DNA from: Lachnoclostridium sp. UBA739
GTDB taxonomy: Bacteria; Bacillota_A; Clostridia; Lachnospirales; Lachnospiraceae
Direction: 5' to 3'
Assembly (NCBI GenBank): GCA_002297865.1
Contig: DBKX01000184.1
Span: 5,043-10,081 of the forward strand
DNA length: 5,039 nucleotides
Shown: in pieces, positions 1 to 5,039 of the stretch
How the letters are laid out: every line of letters starts with the position of its first letter
Numbering within the stretch: position 1 is the stretch's first letter
Program-made: the position numbers and the translations under genes
The notes under the pieces: model-generated
Told to the model about the DNA's origin: nothing
Database searches by the model: none
What the model saw: the letters and a program-made list of their open reading frames with translations, nothing else

Positions 1-897
1 AACAGAACTAAAAGTTATGGTGCAGAAGTTGTTTTATACGGCGATGTGTATGATGATGCATGTGCATATGCCTTAAAATTAGCTGAGGAAAATGGGTATA
101 CCTTCATTCATCCATTCGATGATGAGGTAGTTGCAACTGGACAGGGAACCATTGCTATGGAAATATTTAAAGATCTCCCAACAGTTGATATTATTTTAGT
201 TCCAATTGGAGGAGGCGGGCTTGCAACAGGGGTCTCCACATTAGCTAAATTATTAAATCCTAATATTAAGGTAATTGGTGTTGAACCTGCAGGGGCAAAT
301 TGTATGCAGGAATCTTTAAAAGCAGGAGAAGTTGTTTCACTGCCATCTGTTGAAACAATTGCAGATGGTACTGCAGTAAAGACTCCAGGAAGCAAAATTT
401 TCCCTTATCTTCAAAAGAACTTAGACGATATTATTACGGTTGAAGATAGTGAGTTAATCGTAAGTTTTCTGGATATGATGGAAAATCATAAGATGGTGGT
501 TGAGAATTCAGGACTTTTAACTGTAGCAGCTTTGAAACATTTAAATTGTGAAAATAAAAAGGTGGTATCCATCTTAAGTGGTGGTAATATGGACGTTATC
601 ACAATTTCTTCTGTTGTACAGCATGGTTTGATTGAAAGAGGCAGAATCTTTACAATGTCAGTTCTTTTGCCAGACAGACCAGGAGAACTTGTGAATGTTG
701 CCAATATTATTGCGGAGCATAAAGGAAATGTAATTCGTCTGGAACATAATCAGTTTGTCAGTATAAACCGAAATGCGGCTGTTGAACTTAAGATTACAAT
801 GGAAGCATTTGGTCATGAACATAAGAAAGAGATTGTGGATGCTTTGAAGGCGAAGGGGTATGAGCCGAAGCTTACGACTCCGACGGATTTGTATTAG
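1..897 (+). CDS. ilvA: Threonine ammonia-lyase (threonine dehydratase), 5'-truncated by window edge
   Basis: This is a PLP-dependent enzyme that deaminates L-threonine to 2-oxobutanoate and ammonia in the cytoplasm, feeding isoleucine synthesis or threonine catabolism. The frame is open from base 1, so the gene begins outside the window; 298 residues are visible. The family form with one ACT domain is about 400 residues, so roughly 100 are missing, including the Schiff-base lysine region. Visible marks are the N-terminal-side stretch TKSYGAEVVLYGDVYDDA, the phosphate-binding glycine loop PIGGGGLATG at visible residues about 68-77, and the LSGGNMD motif near the end of the catalytic domain. 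A C-terminal ACT domain (visible residues about 215-298, beginning near RGRIFTMSVLLPDRPGEL) is expected to bind a regulatory amino acid. An internal GTG at 46 is not the start, because family-conserved sequence continues upstream of it. The single ACT domain matches the medium-length ilvA/tdcB class, so the biosynthetic versus catabolic assignment is open. A terminator follows directly. Confidence 0.95.
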   Translation, partial: NRTKSYGAEVVLYGDVYDDACAYALKLAEENGYTFIHPFDDEVVATGQGTIAMEIFKDLPTVDIILVPIGGGGLATGVSTLAKLLNPNIKVIGVEPAGANCMQESLKAGEVVSLPSVETIADGTAVKTPGSKIFPYLQKNLDDIITVEDSELIVSFLDMMENHKMVVENSGLLTVAALKHLNCENKKVVSILSGGNMDVITISSVVQHGLIERGRIFTMSVLLPDRPGELVNVANIIAEHKGNVIRLEHNQFVSINRNAAVELKITMEAFGHEHKKEIVDALKAKGYEPKLTTPTDLY

Positions 898-911
898 GGG
901 AATGATAGATT

Positions 912-953
912 TAAGGTGCCAAGAGGGGAGATTGCTTGGCATCTTATTTTTTT
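912..953 (+). terminator. Rho-independent terminator of the threonine ammonia-lyase gene
   Basis: A 12-bp stem (912-923 pairing with 935-946, one G-U pair, core TGCCAAG/CTTGGCA) encloses an 11-base loop. The stem is followed at once by seven T residues (947-953). It lies 15 bases after the stop codon, so it should end the upstream transcript and insulate the next unit. Confidence 0.9.
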
Positions 954-1179
954 GATCTATGTCTTTTGTAAATATCGTAGCTATTAGCAGAATTATAATC
1001 CATATAATTGAAAGTAATAAGGAAACTAGGCAAAGCGAAGAATCTTGTAATGATACTCTTGTTAATGAGTAATGACTTTGGGGTGGATTAAGAAGTTTGC
1101 TTAAATAATACGATGAAATATTGCTGAAAATGTATTTGTGAAAAAAAGGATAAAAAAAGAAATTTTATCAATGAAGGTA
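954..1179. other. Gene-free spacer between terminator and promoter
   Basis: No coding region, RNA gene or mobile-element end is recognisable here. The stretch is AT-rich. It contains a 37-codon open frame (959-1072) that lacks a Shine-Dalgarno sequence, and a TATAAT at 994-999 without a -35 element at a usable distance. A regulatory site for the downstream promoter could lie here, but no clear operator-like inverted repeat was found. Confidence 0.5.
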
Positions 1180-1209
1180 TTGATTAGTTTGCAGGAGATA
1201 AAGTATAAT
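1180..1209 (+). promoter_or_regulatory. Predicted sigma-A type promoter of the secreted protein-ABC transporter unit
   Basis: The -35 candidate is TTGATT (1180-1185). The -10 is a perfect TATAAT (1204-1209), and the spacer is 18 bases. The expected transcription start is near 1215-1217, giving a 5' leader of about 100 bases before the ATG at 1315. The near-consensus -10 suggests substantial basal expression. Confidence 0.7.
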
Positions 1210-1218
1210 GTATATCGT

Positions 1219-1281
1219 AGCGTACTACTTTTTGTTTGACTTCGTTACCATATACGGTAGATTGAAAAAAGTAGCTATGCT
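1219..1281 (+). promoter_or_regulatory. Stem-loop in the 5' leader of the secreted-protein mRNA
   Basis: Bases 1225-1233 (CTACTTTTT) pair perfectly with 1266-1274. After a single bulged C (1275) the stem extends by six more pairs, 1219-1224 with 1276-1281, including one G-U. The roughly 32-base loop can form a small internal hairpin (TACC 1246-1249 with GGTA 1256-1259). The structure begins only a few bases after the predicted transcript start and ends about 22 bases before the Shine-Dalgarno sequence, so it does not hide the ribosome site. It carries no 3' U run, so it is not a terminator. A 5'-end stabilising hairpin or a regulatory leader are both possible; no known riboswitch class was recognised. 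Confidence 0.5.
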
Positions 1282-1302
1282 TTACACTACCAAATAATGA
1301 AA

Positions 1303-1309
1303 AGGGGAG
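1303..1309 (+). promoter_or_regulatory. Ribosome binding site that fixes the start at 1315
   Basis: The strong Shine-Dalgarno sequence AGGGGAG ends 5 bases before the ATG at 1315. It lies inside the extra codons that would be added by the in-frame ATG at 1297, which itself lacks a good site. This favours 1315 as the real start. Confidence 0.8.
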
Positions 1310-1314
1310 AAAAT

Positions 1315-1734
1315 ATGAAAAAAATGAAGAGAATGGTTGGCGTAGCAAGTTTAGCAGTTTTAGTAGGAGGTGCATCGACTGTACTGGCGGCAAGTATGGG
1401 AGAGTTTAGTTTTAGTTTTTCATCCAATGTAATTGGAAAGACAGAATTTAAGCTTGCTAATAAAAGTACTTCATGTAGTTCTGCTGCGGATAGTTATCGC
1501 TATGGAACAAGCGAAGTATTGTCAACTAAATATAGGTATAAAATGTCACTAGAGCAACAGAAAATTTTTGGAAAAAGTTATTCAGGGGATAAGAGTATAT
1601 ATGCTGACGGCTTAAAACATAAAATAGCATTTAATACTGTAGATAAAGGTACATATACGGTAAATATTGGTTCACCAGACATGTTGTCTGCAAGTGGAGT
1701 TGTAATAAAAGGAGATGGCGAATTATTTCAGTAG
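1315..1734 (+). CDS. Small Sec-secreted protein of unknown family (possible bacteriocin-like effector)
   Basis: The protein has 139 residues. The first 25 form a classical Sec signal peptide: a basic n-region (MKKMKR), a hydrophobic core (residues 8-20), and a probable signal peptidase I cleavage after Val-Leu-Ala25. No lipobox cysteine is present. The mature part, about 114 residues, has one cysteine (Cys54), no tryptophan, many Ser/Gly/Lys and about 14 Phe or Tyr residues. It is slightly basic. Alternating patterns such as FSFSFS (31-36) and FNTVDKGTYTVNI (106-118), and the closing VVIKGDGELF, suggest a small all-beta sandwich. The family is not recognised. It is the first gene of a unit with an ABC ATPase and an FtsX-like permease, separated from them by a hairpin terminator, so it is probably made in excess. 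A bacteriocin-like role is inferred from context only; alternatives are an envelope-associated factor or a ligand or regulator of the transporter. The in-frame ATG at 1297 was rejected because the Shine-Dalgarno sequence lies downstream of it. Confidence 0.8.
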   Translation: MKKMKRMVGVASLAVLVGGASTVLAASMGEFSFSFSSNVIGKTEFKLANKSTSCSSAADSYRYGTSEVLSTKYRYKMSLEQQKIFGKSYSGDKSIYADGLKHKIAFNTVDKGTYTVNIGSPDMLSASGVVIKGDGELFQ

Positions 1735-1745
1735 ATTGAATAGCA

Positions 1746-1785
1746 AGACGATTTTATTAACATAATAAAATCGTCTGTTTCTTTT
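1746..1785 (+). terminator. Intra-operon hairpin terminator or attenuator
   Basis: A perfect 13-bp stem (1746-1758 with 1764-1776, core GACGATTTTATT) closes a 5-base loop. It is followed by GTTTCTTTT, an imperfect U tract. It begins 11 bases after the stop of the secreted-protein gene. No convincing promoter follows before the ATPase gene, so partial read-through is the simplest way to express the transporter. The AT-rich stem and interrupted U run fit incomplete termination, and the hairpin may also protect the 3' end of a short abundant mRNA. Confidence 0.8.
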
Positions 1786-1808
1786 AAACAAATTACATTT
1801 TATACACA

Positions 1809-1816
1809 AGGGAGAG
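1809..1816 (+). promoter_or_regulatory. Ribosome binding site for the GTG start of the ABC ATPase
   Basis: The Shine-Dalgarno-like AGGGAGAG lies about 8-9 bases before the GTG at 1824. It supports that GTG as the start, because no other ATG, GTG or TTG in the same frame occurs near it. An out-of-frame ATG at 1822 overlaps the GTG and would encode only five residues. Confidence 0.7.
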
Positions 1817-1823
1817 TATTGAT

Positions 1824-2525
1824 GTGGGTGTATCTGTAAACACAAAAGTATCTTGTAATACTATATTATCATGCAATAATATTTCTAAATATTATGAAAG
1901 TCGACTGGTACGGACAAATGTGCTAAAACAAGTCAGTTTAGAGTTTAAAGAAGGATCGATGAATTTAATTTATGGGAAAAGTGGAAGTGGAAAAACAACT
2001 TTACTTAATCTACTTGCCGGTCTTGACCAAGCATCAAATGGAGATATTATGTTCCAAGGGAAAAAGTATGCATTTATGAAAGAGGCAGAACTAGCAAAAT
2101 TAAGAGGAAACAATTTTGGATTTGTATTCCAGGCATATCACTTGATTCCACGAATTAACGTAGAAGAAAATATTTTTTGCCCATCCTATGTGAATGGAAA
2201 GAAGATTGATATGACATATTATCAATTTCTAATAGAAGAACTAGGGATAAAAAGCTTAGTAAGTAAACTTCCATGTGAATTATCAGGAGGAGAACAGCAA
2301 CGAGTGGCAATCGCAAGAGCAATGCTGCAAAAACCAAAGATCGTATTCGCAGATGAACCTACTGGAAACCTAGATACAGAAAATACGAAGATGATAACAT
2401 CTATATTCGAAAAACTGAATCGGGAACATAATACGACATTTATTATTGTTACCCATGAGGAAAATTTAATTAAACATTGTGAGCAGGTAATTCGTCTAAA
2501 GGATGGTGAAATAGTCATTGAATAG
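1824..2525 (+). CDS. ABC transporter ATP-binding protein, LolD/MacB type
   Basis: This 233-residue cytoplasmic ATPase is expected to power the adjacent permease. All nucleotide-binding motifs are intact: Walker A GKSGSGKTT (51-59), Q-loop glutamine 103 in FVFQ, signature LSGGEQQ (153-159), Walker B KIVFADEP (172-179) with catalytic Glu178, D-loop GNLD (181-184) and H-loop His211. The LIPRINVEEN stretch after the Q-loop is typical of the LolD/MacB/FtsE-like group that partners FtsX-type permeases, and the length is normal for that group. The GTG start adds about 16 residues before the usual beginning near NNISKYY, including a near-duplicated SCNTI/SCNNI. The gene follows the secreted-protein gene by 89 bases containing a hairpin terminator and overlaps the permease gene by 8 bases, suggesting translational coupling. 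The transported or sensed substrate cannot be read from the ATPase. Confidence 0.95.
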   Translation: MGVSVNTKVSCNTILSCNNISKYYESRLVRTNVLKQVSLEFKEGSMNLIYGKSGSGKTTLLNLLAGLDQASNGDIMFQGKKYAFMKEAELAKLRGNNFGFVFQAYHLIPRINVEENIFCPSYVNGKKIDMTYYQFLIEELGIKSLVSKLPCELSGGEQQRVAIARAMLQKPKIVFADEPTGNLDTENTKMITSIFEKLNREHNTTFIIVTHEENLIKHCEQVIRLKDGEIVIE

Positions 2526-4959
2526 GGAGAAAACAAATTATTTTAAGTTAATTCAGCTGCTGATTAGTAATAATAGGACTTTAATATGGCTTTTTCAGAT
2601 AGTAGTTGTGATAGGAATTACGTTTCTGTTTACCATTACATCTCTAAGTGGTACAATTATTCGCTCAAAGCAGGATATAGCTGTTCGTTCGTGTGGAAAG
2701 TTTTTAATGATCATGTCGGATGTTGATGAAACTTTAATAAAAGATATCAAAGAGAAGAATGGCCAATTTCGGTTTGCTAGCTTTCAAATTGGAGGAAATG
2801 CAGAATATGCTGGAAATAAAATTACATATGGCGCTATGGATGAAAAACTAGGGGATAAGCTGGCAATTCAGTTATTGAAAGGAAGATGGCCAAAAGCATC
2901 TGACCAGATTATTGTAGAAGAATATGTAGCGTATATGTTTGAAATTCAACACAAAAAATTACCATATAACGTAACGTTTTTGCAAGACGGACGGAAGGTT
3001 AGTTGTAAAGTTACAGGAATTATATCAAATTATTCACATACATTGACAGATCATTATGATAGTACATTAAATACCAAGGCATATCCGTCTATTATCTTTG
3101 AAAAAGGACAGTTGGAAGAGGCGAAAACTTCGCTCGTTATTTCACAAAAAAAACTGGATTTCAAGAATTGTTCCGATGACTGTGATTCCATTCTTATGAA
3201 AGAATATAAGGAAACAATTAATGTAGGAAATACATGTGTAAATGATAAATTGGAGTTCTATGCATATGAGAGTATACAGGATATCATTGAAATGGAAGAA
3301 ATATATCGAGTTTTATTAAATGTCTTATTAATAATGGTATTTGTTGTTATGATAAGAGTAATAATGGCAAAAAACAAGAAAACTTTGTACCTGTTTGAAT
3401 CTATGGGATTGACTGTCAAAGAGAAACAAAAAGTAATCTTTTACTTAATAGCCTTGATTACTACTGTTGGTTTCGCTGTTGGTGGGGGGCTATCATTATT
3501 GGCTGGTCTCCTGTATAGGAATAAGGTGTTTTTAGGGTATAGTGACTACTATTATAGCGTTCTCAAAAAGAATGCTGCGATAGAGTGCGTGATTATAGCC
3601 GTTGTTTTGATGATGGCTTTTATTGGATATCAGAGAAATTGGAAAGAGTCCATTGTGCAAGGCATGAAAGTGGAAAGGGAGAATTCTACGAAGAAAGAGT
3701 ATAAATTCAGGAAAATAGATTTTAACGTGGTTTTTATGCAGGCGGTTTGTCTTTTTTTTATTATTGCTTCGATTAACTTTGCGGATATGTTTCATTTTCA
3801 GAAAGATGAATTCAAATTTGGATTATATAGTAAACAACTTGCGAACATGATAGAACTGAAACAATATGACATTGTAAAATACACAGATGAATATTTCCCG
3901 TTTGATTCGATTCATGCATTTAAAGAATTTGAGAATGATATTACTCTTGAGATGGCAGCAGAAACAAAGGAAAGTGCTCTTTTGTTTTTAAAGGACCAAA
4001 TAGATGCGTATTTTGAAGAGTATTGCGCAGAGGATGATTCCAAATTGTCAGGTGATAAGAAATATATGTGGAATCAGGTTTCAGATGAGGCAGATAAGTA
4101 CAAAGTAATAAAAGCTGATTCTCTAAAAATAACCGTCTTGCCACAAAAAGAATTTCTTCACTTTATGCAAAATAATGGAATTCAAAATTCGGCACTTGAA
4201 ACAAACCAAGAGAAAGCATGTGTTCTGGTATTACCAGATTATAAGCCAGTGGAATCAAATACTTCGTTCGGAAAAGATAGAAAAATAATGCTTGGAAGAA
4301 TTGAAAAGGATAAAGGTAAATTAAAATTACTGAAAGAAACATTTAAAGTTGAAGAAATGTTAAGCTGCAGTTCAGAAGAGAGTCAACAGATACAAATTGT
4401 AATGAGCGAGGCGGTTGCGCAAATGAGTAAAATAGTCTTAGGATATGATGTTATCAATATTGTAATGAAGCCAGATACAAAAGAATCCATACAAAGAGCA
4501 ATGGATCAAAAAATTTCTCTGCTTATGGCATCCGTACAAGGAGGAAAGTTGGATTCATCCATTATAAGGAATCAGGAGAATAAACTGATGGGTGGATATT
4601 CAGCTATGCTAAGTAATTCGCTTATTTTCTTCTGCGTGTTGACGATTTGTATTTATATACTTATAAATAGTTATCTAGAGTGGGAGAAAAATAAATTTGA
4701 ATATGGGGTATTACGTAGTTTTGGAATGAGCTACTCTAGGTTACAGCGTAAGTTGTTTATTCGGTATAGTATTAGCAATATAATTGCGGGTATAATTGCA
4801 GTCTTAATCGGAAATTATGCATTTTATGATGGAACCAACATTATATGGAAACTATTTGTTTCGATGGCGATTACTTTTTCCATTACATATTTATGTAGAA
4901 TTATAATCTATTACACCAATAAAAATAGGCCTATTAGTACCATGTTAAATATGAGCTAA
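2518..4959 (+). CDS. Large FtsX/MacB-type ABC transporter permease with two extracytoplasmic domains
   Basis: This 813-residue membrane protein is the probable partner of the preceding ATPase. Reading hydrophobicity by eye gives eight membrane segments in two repeats of the FtsX pattern. Module 1 has TM1 about 21-43, an outer domain about 44-261, then TM2 262-284, TM3 305-333 and TM4 352-371. Module 2 has TM5 402-421, an outer domain about 422-697, then TM6 698-719, TM7 748-769 and TM8 774-796. Each module has the cytoplasmic FtsX-like segment after its second helix: TLYLFESMGLTVKEKQK (289-305) and FEYGVLRSFGMSYSRLQRKL (727-746). Such permeases in Bacillota act in peptide resistance, sensing, or export or release of envelope molecules. 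The outer domains, especially the larger second one, are not recognisable and may bind the co-encoded secreted protein. The start is TTG at 2518, because no ATG or GTG precedes TM1; the start is less certain than the frame. Lactococcin-972-associated membrane proteins are a possible distant relation, not shown here. Confidence 0.88.
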   Translation: MNREKTNYFKLIQLLISNNRTLIWLFQIVVVIGITFLFTITSLSGTIIRSKQDIAVRSCGKFLMIMSDVDETLIKDIKEKNGQFRFASFQIGGNAEYAGNKITYGAMDEKLGDKLAIQLLKGRWPKASDQIIVEEYVAYMFEIQHKKLPYNVTFLQDGRKVSCKVTGIISNYSHTLTDHYDSTLNTKAYPSIIFEKGQLEEAKTSLVISQKKLDFKNCSDDCDSILMKEYKETINVGNTCVNDKLEFYAYESIQDIIEMEEIYRVLLNVLLIMVFVVMIRVIMAKNKKTLYLFESMGLTVKEKQKVIFYLIALITTVGFAVGGGLSLLAGLLYRNKVFLGYSDYYYSVLKKNAAIECVIIAVVLMMAFIGYQRNWKESIVQGMKVERENSTKKEYKFRKIDFNVVFMQAVCLFFIIASINFADMFHFQKDEFKFGLYSKQLANMIELKQYDIVKYTDEYFPFDSIHAFKEFENDITLEMAAETKESALLFLKDQIDAYFEEYCAEDDSKLSGDKKYMWNQVSDEADKYKVIKADSLKITVLPQKEFLHFMQNNGIQNSALETNQEKACVLVLPDYKPVESNTSFGKDRKIMLGRIEKDKGKLKLLKETFKVEEMLSCSSEESQQIQIVMSEAVAQMSKIVLGYDVINIVMKPDTKESIQRAMDQKISLLMASVQGGKLDSSIIRNQENKLMGGYSAMLSNSLIFFCVLTICIYILINSYLEWEKNKFEYGVLRSFGMSYSRLQRKLFIRYSISNIIAGIIAVLIGNYAFYDGTNIIWKLFVSMAITFSITYLCRIIIYYTNKNRPISTMLNMS
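2523..2529 (+). promoter_or_regulatory. Shine-Dalgarno-like sequence just inside the permease gene without a matching start
   Basis: TAGGGAG overlaps the ATPase stop codon and resembles a good ribosome binding site. The in-frame codons 6-10 bases downstream are AAT and TAT, which are not starts. The TTG at 2518 lies upstream of it, with only a distant AAGGA (2499-2503, about 14 bases away). The sequence may help reinitiation after the ATPase stop, or may be chance in purine-rich DNA. Confidence 0.3.
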
Positions 4960-5039
4960 TGCTTTAAGTTATTATTTCCACTCCCGGTATGCGGTTAATA
5001 TTAAGCTGGGGCGGATTATGGGGGTGTCGCTTTAACGAT

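Noticed and set aside
994..999. A TATAAT hexamer that could be a -10 element.
   Set aside because: No -35-like hexamer lies 16-19 bases upstream, and no gene follows at a sensible distance.
959..1072. A 37-codon ATG-started plus-strand frame downstream of the ilvA terminator, containing SRIIIH and sharing the 12-base word AGAATTATAATC with the 3' end of the permease gene (4897-4908).
   Set aside because: It has no Shine-Dalgarno sequence and starts right after the terminator U run. The resemblance to the permease C-terminus is limited to a few isoleucines, and a 12-base match is expected by chance in AT-rich DNA of this length. A remnant of an older transporter copy cannot be supported.
1065..1091. 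Eight-codon frame beginning ATGAGTAATGAC.
   Set aside because: It is too short and has no ribosome binding site.
972..1221. Ten-base direct repeat ATATCGTAGC at 972-981 and 1212-1221.
   Set aside because: It is a short isolated pair about 240 bases apart with no further extension; it is too weak to call an operator pair or an insertion footprint.
1236..1241. TTGACT resembling a -35 element upstream of the secreted-protein gene.
   Set aside because: The sequence 17 bases downstream is not a -10 element, and the hexamer lies inside the leader hairpin downstream of a better promoter.
1184..1393. Minus-strand open frame across the promoter, leader and the start of the secreted-protein gene.
   Set aside because: It overlaps a well-supported plus-strand promoter, Shine-Dalgarno sequence and signal peptide. 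Its composition looks like a mirror of those features and it has no ribosome site of its own.
1315..1734. Assignment of the small secreted protein as a lactococcin 972 homologue.
   Set aside because: The locus layout is similar, but the mature protein is longer, lacks tryptophan and shows none of the sequence I associate with that family, so only an architectural analogy is offered.
1799..1806. TTATACAC-like -10 candidate just before the ATPase gene.
   Set aside because: It would start transcription inside the ribosome binding site and has no convincing -35 element upstream.
4978..5026. Possible hairpin between CACTCCC (4979-4985) and GGGGGTG (5020-5026) as a terminator for the permease gene.
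   Set aside because: The stem is only about seven pairs with a G-U, the loop is over 30 bases, and no U run follows.

Overview
The window looks like AT-rich Bacillota DNA, most likely from Clostridia and possibly Lachnospiraceae. This rests on A/T-ending codons, strong purine-rich Shine-Dalgarno sequences, GTG and TTG starts, and a Gram-positive style signal peptide. The exact taxon cannot be fixed from the sequence alone.

Layout. Positions 1-897 hold the 3' three quarters of a threonine ammonia-lyase gene (ilvA/tdcB type with a C-terminal ACT domain), closed by a convincing rho-independent terminator at 912-953. A gene-free stretch of about 225 bases follows. A new transcription unit then starts from a consensus-like promoter (1180-1209) whose predicted transcript begins with a long stem-loop (1219-1281). 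The unit contains three same-strand genes: a small secreted protein of unrecognised family (1315-1734), a LolD/MacB-type ABC ATPase (1824-2525), and a large two-module FtsX/MacB-type permease (2518-4959) whose start overlaps the end of the ATPase gene. A strong hairpin with an imperfect U tract (1746-1785) lies between the first gene and the transporter genes. The last 80 bases are noticeably richer in G+C and may be the edge of another gene, perhaps convergent.

How the genes may work together. The ATPase and permease are very likely subunits of one MacB/FtsX-superfamily (mechanotransmission type) ABC system. The small protein carries its own Sec signal peptide and so does not obviously need the transporter to leave the cytoplasm. 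The arrangement of Sec-secreted small protein plus dedicated ATPase plus large FtsX-like membrane protein resembles the layout of lactococcin-972-type bacteriocin loci, in which the ABC components are linked to immunity or export. However, the small protein does not look like lactococcin 972. The leaky-terminator arrangement would give much more secreted protein than transporter, which fits a secreted effector with a low-abundance immunity, release or sensing partner. That role is inference. The ilvA gene is a housekeeping neighbour separated by its own terminator and shows no functional link.
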